DNA of 64,000 nt from Galeruca laticollis (Eukaryota; Arthropoda; Insecta; Coleoptera; Chrysomelidae). Every line of letters begins with the position of its first letter. The stretch's first letter is position 1. A program made the position numbers and the translations under genes. This document shows positions 46,331 through 57,480 of the stretch, piece by piece. Below the pieces are notes generated by a model. It ran no database searches, was not told the origin of the DNA, and was given only the letters and a program-made list of their open reading frames with translations. Location: the NCBI GenBank assembly GCA_963921935.1, contig OY998177.1, positions 4,050,754 to 4,114,753 of the forward strand, in the 5' to 3' direction.

Positions 46331-47088
46331 TGCGCTGTCACCACTCTAATGATATACGCTATTGTATCACTGTAATCCACTAATGATATAATATGCACAA
46401 ACAAAATCTCTGAATATAACTAGATAAAATGCCCCTATACTCTTGAGCCTTAGCGGTAGATGAAGGGCGCTGATGTATAAGAACACTCGATATGACTGAA
46501 CACCTTGTAGAGTCCCTTAACTTTCTTGGGTTACCCGATTTAGTCAAAGAAAAAAAAATATAATAACACAAACCAATATTCAATATAATAAATGAATTTG
46601 AACTTTTAAAAACTTACGTTTTGAAAATCCCACAGGTCACATAAATATTCACACTATTACTTTTTGAGGGTGAGGGTCCGTCAAGACTCAGACTTGCCTC
46701 ACCAGGGGAGAGATAATACCTATCTCACCGACTGACTGACGGACTGACTGTCCCTTTTCCTAATATTTTTTCCATATTTATTTCCGTAATTCACCTTCAA
46801 TGAAGGTTAATTATTCATATTTGTTTTATTTCGTGGTTTACCAAACTGACCTGTACGTGATATCTAATATTGTGTTAACCTTTGTTTTGTTTGTATATTT
46901 TCCTTTGGTTGAGGTCGATAAATAATAACTATTTTGAATTAAAAAACGAAATTCTATAGTGTTAGCCTTGTTTTGTTTAAATGTTTTTAATTTATTTGAG
47001 GTCGGTAAATTTGATAACGATTTTGAATTAAAAGAAATTATCTATATAGGGTGTTTTTAGAACTTGTGTCATATCTCGTGTTTATTAC
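46331..47088. other. Insert inside the Penelope-like element, about 0.75 kb
   Basis: It separates 'KPTHTD' from 'NYSNHRMSHKLAAYN', which adjoin in intact elements. No coding sequence recognised. It contains a short (GACT)n-like patch near 46727-46748 and an imperfect tandem duplication of about 88 bp (46870-47045; gtgtta.ccttgttttgttt, tgaggtcg.taaat, ttttgaattaaaa). Confidence 0.6.
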
Positions 47089-47400
47089 ATAACTATTCCA
47101 ATCATCGCATGTCACATAAATTAGCAGCATATAATTCAATTATACATAGAGCTTTTTCAGTTCATATGAACAAATGTAATTTTAATAGAGAAATTAAAAC
47201 AATTAAACAAATAGCAACATTCAACGGTTATCCATAACATATGATAAATAAATTAATTAGTTAAAAAGAGGTTACGGTATTAAAATTCACTAAATCATAT
47301 TCTTATAATTAATTGAAATTCAAAATTCACATATTAAAATACACTAAATAATTTTCTTAGATCTAACTGAATTGGATTTATATCACAAATAATTGTAAAA
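47089..47400 (+). pseudogene. Penelope-like RT end and linker
   Basis: 'NYSNHRMSHKLAAYNSIIH' then 'REIKTIKQIATFNGYP' (47089-47236) match the conserved 'S.HP..HK.AAFN.LI.R' and 'I..IA..NGY' block after Penelope RT. A stop follows 'NGYP'; then 'MINKLI' and decaying frames. Confidence 0.75.
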
Positions 47401-49289
47401 TTAATGTATATTGGGTTGCTTACTTTTAGGATATTTATTTGCAAATCGCTTTATCATTTGTTGGCGATTATCTGGACAAACCTGATGGTTAAATTTTATA
47501 GTCAGTTCTGTACTTAACTTCTCGGCTATCAATATCATTATCATTTAGGGTTTTAACTGGATGCTGGATAGCACGATAGAGGATTTTAATTTTCTAAAAT
47601 GAGGGGATGTGTTTGAGAGTTGGTGGGCATGCCTCTTTATCTTGGATACTTGCTGAGAAGTGTTTTCTGTGGAAGTTTGGCAGTGAAGATGGGTGAGTTC
47701 GTCTCTGTAGTATTTCGTCTACATTGTTTATTGAGTTCTGAAATTATTTTGAATTTCTAAAGTGGCAAATTTGGTAATGATCATTTTTGGAAGGAGTGGA
47801 GCTTCCGCCCTGTAGAACCTCTTGAAGCAGTTGTTGAAGAATAGGTAGACGCCATTATTAGTGTTGTTGCTTTTGCTGTGCCCCTGTGGTAGCAAGTTGT
47901 CTCCATAGCCTGTGGATAGGTTTAAAGGAGGATCCGTATTAAGCGGGATTTTAAACACACTTGTTGTTTGGAGGATTGGAGTTGTTCAATCGTTCATCAC
48001 GTCTAATTATTAGGATTTGAGATTTAGTGGTAGAGACGCCATTTTAAAAAAATCTCGATTTTTCGAGGTAAGTCTTTTCGATAATATTTCTCTTGCGAAC
48101 CTACATATTTCATGGTTTTATTTAAGATTTTTTTTGGCACGTTTTAATTGGAAATTTCCCATTTCCATTGGAAAACCAGATATTCATATAGTTCTCCGGA
48201 ATCAACTTTAAAACAAATTAGGAAGTCGGGGTAAGCTGTATAAAAATATCTTTGATGGTATGGTGTTCGCGATCGGAGATCTAGAAATATTATTTAATGC
48301 AGTGGCTACTTTCTTAGTCTGATGCATTTGTCGCCACATGGTGAAAGTTATTTTCCATAGTATCCAGTTGATTGCTGCCAGCCTCGTGAAAACACGTTTT
48401 TGTACAGGTAGACGAAGTTCTTTTGGTCTTATCTTTAGTGTTACTATTATTTTTATATCTACATTTTTCTCCTTTCAAAATAATACTTTTGAAGATAACA
48501 AAAATGAATTTGATAATTAAAACAATCCTTTATTATTAATAAATAAAATAAATAATCTTGGAGTTTACCACAACAAAAAAAATTTGCAATCCATTGAGGA
48601 TGCTTTTTAAACTTTAAATTATAATAAGGTTTACCTAATATATTTGTGTGCTTTAAGCAATTGCTTCGAGTTCTTATTTAAAGTTGTTGATATGAAATTT
48701 ATTAAGGTTAAATGGAATTCATTAAGGTTTAATGAAACCTATTGTTTGCTGACTATTCTTTCGGGTAGCTGTACTCAGTTGTGCTCAATTGTAATTTTAA
48801 ATTAATTCTGAAACTTAATATTTTTATCATAGAATAAACGCCAGTGGGTCACCTGAACTCTTTATCTTTGATTTTTTAAAATTATCATTATTTACATCTA
48901 GGGTAAAAGAATATCAAATTATTTAGTACACTTTGAGGTAAGTCATACAGTAGGCCTGTGGGTACCAAACCCTAGAAGAGTTTTGTAAGACGAATCGGAG
49001 GTCTAGTCGCCCCGTCATCGAGTAGGCTCTGCTGCAGAGCGGATTGTGGTTAAGGTGAGATTATTGTAATTATTTTGTAGTTTCTGACTGGGTACAGGTT
49101 GGCTATCTTCAAAAAGCTAATAATAATAAATAAATAAAAAAAATAATAGAATAATGATAATAGAGTAAATAAATGGATAAGTAAATGCATAGCTGAAACG
49201 TAATAAAAGTTATAGTTTTCTTGCTTAAAAGTCCAGTTATCATTAATTAATTTGTGCTCATTAGAAATGTATATTGATACGTCCCTTGG
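47401..49289. other. Second insert in the Penelope-like element, unassigned
   Basis: No recognised domain. The minus frame 47728-47958 and plus frames 48017-48520 look non-coding. A GC-richer patch at 48950-49060 stands out but has no tRNA fold that I could support. Confidence 0.4.
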
Positions 49290-49800
49290 TATGTAGCAAT
49301 CTAATATTTCCTGAACAAACTAACGAAATAAAAAATTATAAAACCATCACATATGCAGGTAATATTTCTAATAATATTTCAAAGATAATATCTTTAGCTA
49401 CAAATACAACAATTTCTCTTAAAATAGAAGTAATATGAGTAGAAAATTGTTAAATGTAAAAACAAAAATATCCCCATTAATGAAGTCTTGTATATATAAA
49501 CTTAAATGTCCAGAATGTAATAGTGTCTATTTGGGTCAAACCCTTAGAAATTTTGAAATCAGATACAGTGAACACTTACGAGCATACATATTAAAACAAC
49601 CAGATAAATCCCACTACGCAAAATATCTACTTAGCACCAAACATTCATCGGCACAAAACTAGCATGCATGTTTGTGATAAGAAACAAGAGCTGGATTTCC
49701 TTGAAGAATTAGAACTTAGAAGACACTTTAGAAACCCACAATATCAAGTTGTCAATGAACAGATAAATCTAGGCAGTTCTCCGTTTAAACTGTCTTCTTA
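49290..49800 (+). pseudogene. Penelope-like GIY-YIG endonuclease
   Basis: 49435-49662 encodes 'LMKSCIYKLKCPECNSVYLG', where the GIY-YIG pair appears as CIY...VYLG, followed by 'QTLRNFEIRYSEHLRAY' with the conserved Arg and His. The Cys-x2-Cys insert ('LKCPECNS') is typical of the Penelope class. After a frameshift near 49650 the frame ends '..QEL..LEELELRRHFRNP' around 49690-49745, giving the catalytic Glu. The enzyme nicks target DNA in the live element. Confidence 0.85.
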
Positions 49801-50639
49801 AGTGATAATTGTAAAGATCAGCAGATATAGTTTTCCTGTTGTTCTATATCATTGCACAGTTATAGGGCTAATAATACCTAAGCTTTAATATTTGTAATAT
49901 CATACTTCTTCTTTTTTCTATTAACATATATTAAGTCTAGTCAAAAATAATCATTAAACATCAGGTAGGTATCAAATGAAATGTTACTTCTGTCATTCTA
50001 ACGATGATATTTAATATCGAAACAATTGTCAAATTTCTTATAATTTTTAACATTTTTTCAATATATTGTGGAATTATCTAGAAACAGTAAGTTTCATTTA
50101 AAACAGTAAGATATAATATGACAAATATGTTGCCCCAACGCGTGTTAAAATGTCAAACTTCAGATGGTAATAACTACTAATCTGGCACTTGTACCCATTG
50201 ACAAAATGCCCCTCACCTATAGCTTTCATTTGGTGTATAAAAAATTTGTGACCATTCTGCGCACAGTGCCCCTTTAAAATGTATAAGGTCCTTCAAATAG
50301 TGTTTCTCCTACATTTTTCATCCCAATTACGTGAAAAATAGTTTCTAAAGTAACGAATTCGGATGAATTATAATTAACGGAAATATTTTAATATATCCCG
50401 ACGTTTCAAACATGATAATAAAACAACTGTTCGTTCACGGTACTAGCTGACGATAAAAAGACAGAACGTGGACTATATATTATTTGTACCGCGAAGAACG
50501 TTGATTTAGTTATAGAAAAATTGTCATTGATAAGCTTCTAACGATTTCATTTACTTAATGAAGAAAGAGGGTACTCACCGAATTTATTCCTGGAGTTTCA
50601 CTTTCGAATACCCGAGTTGGCTGAAGGCGTTTAATGTTT
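49801..50639. other. Unassigned DNA
   Basis: No supported gene; no 5' LTR of the following BEL/Pao copy was found here. Confidence 0.4.
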
Positions 50640-50654
50640 CTGTATACACAGTTG

Positions 50655-51996
50655 TTTTCCTTGGCTAACTTCACACAGTCGAACATTTAGTTCAAAGAGG
50701 CATCATAGTTTATTGCATATTTCCGAATCTAATCAAGCATATAGTTCAAATCAAAACAATCAACAATCTGCTACCAATCTGCATACATATTTGAACCCTT
50801 CAGGACCTTCAGGCACCCTTCTTTTGTGAACCGCTGTTCTAGATGTCATGGACGGTTGTGGTAATTTTCGGTCTATAAGGGCCTTATTAGATTCCGGATC
50901 ACAGACAGGCTTTATCAGTGAACGTTGCAGTCGCCGTCTCAATTTGCCGAGACGATGCTATACCACCGAAATTTTCTATTTAAATCAAATGTCTTCTTTC
51001 TCCTCAAAGGGGCTTGCTCAATGTCATATCAAACGAAAGGGGAGAATGGAACCTTTGCTAAATTTCGAGGCAACTGTAGCTCCTCAAATTTGTTCCAATA
51101 TGCCTGCTTTTACGTTAAATAACTCAAATTGGGATCATCTAAAAAATCTTGAACTTGCAGACCCTTCATATTTTAAGCCAAGACCGATCGATTTAATTGT
51201 CGGTTGCGAGTTATTTGCCCAAATTTTAAAGGAAGGGCTAATTCTCGGAAAAAAGGGCCAACCTTCTGCGCTTGACACAGTCTTTGGTTGGGTTCCAATG
51301 GGGAAATTAGACGATAATTTTAACCTTTCAAACCCAAAGCAAACTAGTTGCTATCTAACCAGCCCTTCGGTCCCTTTAGAGATCATCGTTCCTAAATTTT
51401 GGGAGCTAGAAAATATTCCGTCAAAACAAATATTATCTCCAGACGAAAAACTAGCTGAATCTATTTTTTGCGAAAGCGTCACTAGACTACCATCAGGTAG
51501 ATTCATGCTAGATTTGCCTTTCAAAAATAAAATCATGCCCGACCTAGGAAATACCTATTCCCAAGCACTTAGAAAATTGTTGCTTTTAGAAAAACGTTTT
51601 GTCAAAACCCCTAAGTTGTATATTTCTTATTCTAATTTTATGAAAGACTATATCGATTCAAATCACATGTCGTTAATTTTGTCTATTCAACAAAAATCAA
51701 ATTTTTCATGTTACTTACCCCACCACTGCGTCTCAAAACTAAATAGTATAAGTACTAAATTACGAGTCGTTTGGGACTGCTCTGTAAAGGGCTCGAGAAA
51801 CATCAGCATAAACGACACGTTATTATCAGGGCCAAAACTTCAAAAGGATATTGGCTCGTTGCTTCTTGCTTTTCGTCTTAATCCAATCGCCTATATCACA
51901 GTCCTCAACATCGCTCTTTTCAAAGAATTTTGTGGCGATTTCCCCCACAAGATCCGATATCGGAATGGGAACTCTCAACTGTCACTTTTGGCATGA
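50655..51996 (+). pseudogene. BEL/Pao C: Gag end, A17 protease and RT start
   Basis: Near 50690-50740 a Gag knuckle tail reads 'SSKRHHSLLHIS'. The long frame 50848-51996 starts inside the protease: 'RSIRALLDSGSQTGFISERC' has the Asp-Ser-Gly active site of peptidase family A17. 'ALDTVFGWVPMGK' is the downstream landmark. The linker ('EKLAESIFCESVTRLPSGRF') and RT fingers follow ('YLPHHCVSKLNSISTKLRVV', 'SINDTLLSGPKLQKDIGSLL'). At 51900 a small deletion removes the motif A 'D-I-x-x-M-Y-R-Q' segment, and the frame shifts. Confidence 0.88.
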
Positions 51997-53103
51997 CATG
52001 TTCACCTTATCTTGCAATGCGAACTTTAGACGAGCTTGCAGAACAGGAAAAGGAACGCTTTCCTAGAGCTAGTACCGTCCTAAAGACGTCAATTTTCGTC
52101 GACAATCTTTTAGTTTCTAGCCCTTCAATATCTGAGGCAGTTTCCCTTCTAAAGAAACTTATTGAATTGTTGAAATTGGGAGGTTTCGAGTTGAAAAAAT
52201 GGGCGAGTGATTGTCCTCAATTGTAAGCCCCATTGCCTGAATCGGACCGCCAAATGTCGCTATCCTTTGATAAAGAGGAGCCACATTTTATGAAGGTCTT
52301 AGGTTTGTAGTGGCATCCCAAAAATGACCTTTTTTCATATCAGTGTCAAATGAAAGACAAACCTACGACAAAACGCTCTATCTTGTCTATCATCGGAACT
52401 ATTTTCGATCCATTAGGTTTTGTTCGTCCCTTATTGTTGCAAGCGAAGTATTTGTTGCAACAACTGTGGCTCTCTAATACAGATTGGGACTTAAAACCTC
52501 ACCAAAATATCGTCGAATCTTGGACTAATCTACATTCTGAATTCCAACCTTTATCTAACATCAAAATGCCCAGACAAATAAAACTGTCAAAAACTCAATT
52601 TTGTCAAATCATAGGGTTTTGCGACGCCTCGAATAGAGGTTACGCAAGCGTCATCTATTTTCGCGTAGAAGAGGAAGAACACATTTCTATCTCTCTCATC
52701 TGCGTAAAATCTAGAGTCGCACCTATCAAGACACAAACCTTAGCTAGGTTGGAACTCTTAGGTGCGGTGCTCCTAAGCGATTTAATTCAGTATGTTTTGT
52801 CTACCTACGAAGGTAAAATAACTTTCACAAATATCTATGCATTTTGCTATTCTTCATTGGCTTTCCTCACCTCCGAATCGTTGGAAAACTTTTGTCGCGA
52901 ATCGAGTCAATCACATACAAGAAATCCTTTCATCTACTTCTTGGCATTATATACCGTCGTCCCAAAACGCAGCAGATATAACTTCTAGGGGGGTATACCC
53001 GTCGCAACTCATTTCCAACGAAAGGTGGTGGAATGGCCCTTCGTTTTCGTGGTCACCAGAAAAACGATTGGCCCGACTTCAAAATTACACAATTTCAAAT
53101 TGA
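51930..53103 (+). pseudogene. BEL/Pao C: RT palm/thumb and RNase H
   Basis: 51930-52226 has 'LSTVTFGMTCSPYLAMRTLD' (motif B region) and 'TSIFVDNLLVSSPS', where the second Asp of motif C is Asn. The frame continues past stops at 52225 and 52307 to 'ILSIIGTIFDPLGFVRPLLL' and 'IIGFCDASNRGYASV' (RNase H first Asp), 'VKSRVAPIKTQTLARLELLG'. A frame change near 52840 leads to 'LHWLSSPPNRWKTFVANRV' and 'SSQNAADITSRGV'. RT activity is excluded by the lost motif A and the Asn. Confidence 0.88.
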
Positions 53104-53139
53104 CGATATCGGTGTCAATTTGGAAGAAAGCCACCTGTT

Positions 53140-54610
53140 TGTTTATAAACAAATATCATTCTTAACACTCTAGATTGCCTTTTGGAAAGAATTTCACATC
53201 TTTCTAAAATTCAGCGTATCTGCTGCTATGTAATTGGCCTAACTAACATTTTCAAAAATCATTCATACGAAAGACCCTCTAGCATTCCCGATATCCAAGG
53301 TTTATTCAAAAAACTATTACATCCTAGTCCTGAGGAAATGGCAAATGCACTTTTCGTTCTGATTAAACGAGTTCAAGAAACTTGTTTCTTGGAGCGTTTT
53401 TCTACCCTATCTGAAAACAAATCAATACCTAAGCCTTTCAGAAAACTTTCACCATTTCTTGACAAAATGGGGCTTATAAGAGTGGGAGGTAGACTTCAAA
53501 ATTCACATCTTTTATCCTATTTTACCAAACACCCCTTGTTACTGCCAAACAGACATCGATTAACAACCATCATTATTGAATCTACGCATCGTCAATATTT
53601 GCATCCAGGACCTAAAACCTTACATCATCTAATTTTACAACATTTTTGGATATTGTCAGCTAAGACGAACCGTGTCCAACTGTTTTCAATGTTTTAGAGC
53701 AAATACTAAAACTTATAAGCCACCAATTATGAGTTATCTGCCCTTCCACCGCATCAATCAATTGAAACCTTTTTCTAGCGTGGCGATAGATTTTTGTGGA
53801 CCCTTTTTCGTTACCTCCCACCGTTATCGAGGGTGTAAATCTTTTAAGTCGTATGTCTGTGTGTTTGTTTGTACGACCACACACTGCGTGCATTTGGAAG
53901 TTACCATGGAATTGTTCACTGAAGGTTTCATTGCTGCCTTTCATAGGTTCGAATCTAGGCGCGGTATTGTACTCGATTGTTGGACGGATCAAGGATGTAA
54001 CTTTCTCGGATTTCGAAATCAACTTGTTGAGTATGCAAAACAGCCCTTATTTTAACGGTCTTGCGGAGGCCGGAGTTAAAAGTTTTGAAACTCATTCTGT
54101 TCGAGTTGTAGGCGAACAAAAACTAACACTTATGGAAATGACCACACTAACATGTCGTATCGAGGCTGTCCTTATTTCACGCCCTCTTTCCCCCTCTTCA
54201 TCAGATCCAAATGATCTACAACCCCTTACTCCTGGGCATTTTTTGACCCTAGAACCCCTTAACTCAGATATACCTGAGCCAGATTTATCGCAAGTTTCTC
54301 TGAATCGACTCACGAGATGGCAGCTTATTCAGACTCCACGCGGATTTTTGGAAAAAATATTCGCGCGAATACTTGCACACGTTGCAACAACGGTATAAAT
54401 GGAATAATCCGTCTTAGGAGGTTAAAATCAATGATCTAGTCGTTATTTCGAATGACAGTAATAAAAAAACCTTTAAATTGGCCACTCGGAAGGGTAGTCG
54501 ATATACACCCTGGTACGGACAGTCAAGTGCGAGTTGCTACAGTTCGTACGGCTGCCGGTATTTACAAAAGGCCAGTCATCAAACTGTGTCCTTTACTTAA
54601 AGAAGAATAA
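53140..54610 (+). pseudogene. BEL/Pao C: integrase and pol C-terminus
   Basis: 53182-53697 ends with the zinc-binding segment 'STHRQYLHPGPKTLHHLILQ'. After a frameshift, 53672-54055 supplies 'NCFQCFRANTK' and the catalytic core: Asp in 'VAIDFCGPFF', Asp in 'WTDQGCNFLGF'. Then, across a deletion of roughly 30 residues near 54030-54055, Glu in 'GLAEAGVKS'. 'MTTLTCRIEAVLISRPLSP' and 'LTPGHFLTLEPL' follow. The extreme C-terminus near 54478-54605 reads 'WPLGRVVDIHPGTDSQVRVA'...'GIYKRPVIKLCPLL'. All three catalytic acids exist but not in one frame. Confidence 0.87.
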
Positions 54611-54755
54611 TTTGTTTATCTTCTACCTATTAAATGTGAATGTTTTTTTTTCTCTTTTCATTTATTCTTTAGTAAATTTAATTCTTGAGTCAAATTCAGT
54701 CGTCAGTTAATCTTTTCTTTTTCTTTAATCATGTCAAATAAGCTCAAATTCGTGT

Positions 54756-54771
54756 GTTTTGGAGGCCGGTA
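54756..54771 (+). promoter_or_regulatory. Polypurine tract of BEL/Pao C
   Basis: ttttggaggccggta immediately before the TGT of the 3' LTR. It resembles the purine-rich plus-strand priming site at the same place in copy B (aagggcggcggta). Confidence 0.6.
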
Positions 54772-55060
54772 TGTATATTCACAAACTATTTTCGCGGTTA
54801 TATTAATTCAAAAGACACACCATAGCTTGGAAGAAGGGGTTACGAACTACGCGCAGATGCGACAAGCAACGTGCGCTGGTGAGATGGCTGACGAACTGAA
54901 CCTTTAAAAAGTGTACAAAACCAAAAACGAGTGTGTGAAGTTAGCCATCTCACCAGCGCACGTTGCTTGTCGCATCTGCGCGTAGTTCGTAACCCCTTCT
55001 TCCAAGCTATGTTGTGTGTTTTGAATTAATATCACCGCGAAAATAGGTGAACAAACAACA
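54772..55060 (+). repeat. Palindromic 3' LTR of BEL/Pao C
   Basis: 289 bp from tgtatattcac to acaaacaaca, with TG...CA ends. Positions 54788-54889 are the reverse complement of about 54943-55044 with only a few mismatches, around a 53-bp loop. The whole LTR therefore forms a giant hairpin. The alternative is two LTR 5' ends joined head to head. Confidence 0.75.
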
Positions 55061-55064
55061 ATAC

Positions 55065-55174
55065 CGAACTCAAAATAAGAATGTTTGATGAAAAACGTAA
55101 ACCATCATCAGTGCCCCAAATCCTCATAATCAGAAGAAACGTTTAAAACAAATTGAAATGTAGCGTTTAAAAGA
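55065..55174. other. Spacer
   Basis: Short unassigned stretch after the LTR. Confidence 0.4.
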
Positions 55175-55620
55175 CAGTCATCATCATCATCATCAGTGGC
55201 TTCACAACCATGGGTGGGTTTTTGCCGACTCAACCACACGTCTCCATCTTTTTCTATCTAGCATCCGATCGGGTCCATCTCCGATATTCATGGCTTATAG
55301 GTCCTTTGTAATATTATCTCTCCACCTGAGGCGGGGTCGACCTAATGGGCGTTTTCCCCCCGGGACCTCCTCCCACACCAGTTTCACTATTCTGTCATCT
55401 GGCATTCTTTTAACGTGTCCTGCCACTGTAGTCTCCTGGCCTTTATTTCGTTTATTATGTTGGTTTCAGTGTAGAGTTCTTTGAGTTCTTGGTTGGTTTT
55501 TATTCTATATTGTCCTGTATTTTCGTCTCTATTTGGGCCGAATATTTTTCTTAGCAACTTCCTTTCAAAGACTTTAAGTCGTTCTTCGTTTGCAACCGTT
55601 AGAGTCCAGGTCCAGGTAAA
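55175..55620 (-). pseudogene. LINE 3' fragment (RTE/BovB-like C-terminus)
   Basis: Minus-strand reading gives 'GHVKRMPDDRIVKLVWEEVP' then 'GGKRPLGRPRLRWRDNI' (55440-55290) and 'RMLDRKRWRRVVESAKTHP' (about 55265-55210). This is the conserved end of insect endonuclease/RT LINE proteins. Just past the stop, at 55177-55197, is a (CAT)n run on the plus strand, i.e. (ATG)n at the element's 3' end, a tail type known from RTE-clade elements. Only the 3' end is present. Confidence 0.82.
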
Positions 55621-55652
55621 AGACAGTCACTAACTATTAAAGTAATAATACA

Positions 55653-55674
55653 ATCAACCCATTGTACAATGGGT
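55653..55674. repeat. Short perfect palindrome
   Basis: acccattgtacaatgggt is an 18-bp perfect palindrome in unassigned sequence between a LINE fragment and a mariner. Confidence 0.6.
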
Positions 55675-55989
55675 GACTCCCTGAAATCCTATAACAAAAT
55701 ACAAAATTAGCTTCTTTTCTATAATTACTTCCAGTATATAATATGAGAAATAGAAAAACATATGAATTTTATTTTCAAGGAGACAATTGAAATGAATATT
55801 TGTAGGTCTCTTTGTTCAATTTCCTAGAAGGTGTAGATGTTGCCCTTAGAGTTTTAAAAGGGAACGGGGGCCAAGTGTCACATTATTTTGATTTAATTCT
55901 CTTTCCAATGGTACCCTGACATTATTTTTGTATCAGCATTTCCCAAAAATTGCGTTCTTAAATTGCAGTAGTAATTAGAACTGGCCTGC

Positions 55990-56700
55990 AATCTCCTTTC
56001 AATAGAAATTGTTACAAAACTAGGTGGCACTGTTCCAACGCTTGAATGACAGGAATAAATATATTCTACACGTGTAATTTTTTATGTATTGGTTACTTTC
56101 CTTTTGCAAAAACATTTTGGAAAACTTCACCGGGAATTGACCGACACGCTGCTGTAATGCATCTTTTAAGTTCATCAATATCATCAGGATGTGTTTTTTA
56201 AACAACTGATTTAAGATGTCTTCAGATATAGAAATGTAAATTATCCGGTGATCTCGGAGTCCATTCAATTACTCCTCGTCTGCCAATACATCTATCCATG
56301 ATTCTCGCGTTAACCACTGTCGGACGGAAAGAAAATAATGAGGTAGAACACCATCCTGTTGGAAATGTAACAGATCCTCCTATAAAAGTAGATTTCCTTC
56401 TGCATCGATATTCTCTTCAAGCGTACCAAGGTACAGATTGTCAGTTAAGTTTTCTTCAATAAATAAACACACAAAAATGGCAATTCCAAGAATACCAGCT
56501 CAAATATTAACTTTCCGTATGTATTTATTAAACAATAGGCGAGTTTCTGTTACTCCAATAGTGACAATTCACTGTTACTATTGACCTTTTCATTGAAGAA
56601 ATGAACGTTTATCGTTGAAGCAGATGTTGAACAAAAGATTGGGGATGGCATTAACTCGATGCGACAGGGTTTCCTAAAACTGTATTCTCATGGAACTCTT
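55990..56700 (-). pseudogene. Second mariner-family transposase remnant
   Basis: Minus-strand frames give 'NDKRSFLQ' near 56610, 'IEENLTDNLYLGTLEENIDA' near 56480-56410, 'HFQQDGVLPHYFLSVRQWL' near 56375-56315 (second Asp present) and 'IGRRGVIEWTPRSPD' near 56285-56245. The third catalytic Asp region is scrambled. 56268-56020 continues '..DDIDELKRCITAACRS..' and 'GEVFQNVFAKGK'. It is the same broad insect mariner family as the copy at 12-13 kb but not a close relative. Stops and shifts are frequent; no terminal repeats identified. Confidence 0.8.
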
Positions 56701-57047
56701 GGATAATCAGCATGTATAAAATATATGCATTTTCAGTGCTTCTCTTAAAGAATCACGTGACATTTCCGTCTATTCTGCTACTGATCGTAAGAAGCACGTC
56801 GGTTTTGCAGCAAATGTTCCCAAAATTCCCATTTGAGCTTCTTCGTTCGATACTCTGGGGCTATTATTTTTTATTTTTCGCTGAATCAGTTTCATAATTC
56901 CAAATAACGATGACTTACAGGAGAATTTGGATTTATTTCATTGAAAAGAAATGCCGTCTTTCATGCGCATTTGAAGGGGCATTAAAAGTCCATCCCAGTG
57001 ATGTGCCAATAGACCACCATCTTTCCTATTTAATATTCTAAGGGTAA
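56701..57047. other. Unassigned DNA, possibly the mariner 5' part
   Basis: The N-terminal helix-turn-helix of the mariner would lie here on the minus strand but was not readable. Confidence 0.35.
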
Positions 57048-57056
57048 CCTATACCT

Positions 57057-57480
57057 AGGTCCGTCAAGCTGCCCCCCCCCCGATTAGATTTTTTCTACCA
57101 AAATGCTAGCACACATAAAGGGCACCTAGCACAACCTAGCACAACAATTTTTATAGCTAGCACACCAAATGCTTACAATAAAAATGCTTTTGAATTCGGG
57201 TGGGGCCAGGTTAACGCTAGCCCCCCCCCGGTTGGAATTTTGTCGCCAAAATGCTAGCACACATAAAGGACACCTAGCACAACCTAGCACACCATTTTTT
57301 ATAGCTAGCACACCAACAGCTTACAATAAAAATGCTTTGAAATCTGGGTGGGGCCAGGTTAACGCTAGCCTACCTCCGGTCGGAATTTTTTCGCCAAAAT
57401 GCTACCACAAACGAAGGACACCTATCACAATCTAGCACACCATTTTTTATAGCTAGCACAGCAACTACACTTTCAATTCT
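57057..57480. repeat. Left arm: tandem 148-bp units
   Basis: ccaaaatgcta.cacaca recurs at 57098, 57246 and 57394, exactly 148 bp apart. Each unit has a C run (7-10 C), three to five ctagcaca motifs, and ttaacgctagcc. The third unit is truncated near 57460. Confidence 0.92.

Larger units (their letters stand above)
45650..49800 (+). mobile_element. Penelope-like element, interrupted twice
   Basis: Plus-strand Penelope sequence in three blocks in the right order: RT (45650-46330), the end of RT and linker (47089-47400) and the GIY-YIG endonuclease (about 49290-49800). Between them are inserts of about 0.75 kb and 1.9 kb without recognised coding sequence. No terminal repeats were defined. Confidence 0.82.
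50640..55060 (+). mobile_element. BEL/Pao LTR retrotransposon C, 5' truncated
   Basis: Plus-strand copy running from the last part of Gag through protease, RT, RNase H and integrase to the pol C-terminus, a purine tract and a 289-bp 3' LTR. No 5' LTR, primer site or main Gag. It is far better preserved than copy A at 5.5 kb, with a 382-codon open frame, but has at least five frame breaks. Confidence 0.9.

Noticed and set aside
48950..49060. GC-richer patch that might be a tRNA or other structured RNA gene
   Set aside because: No cloverleaf with acceptor pairing and T-loop could be drawn.
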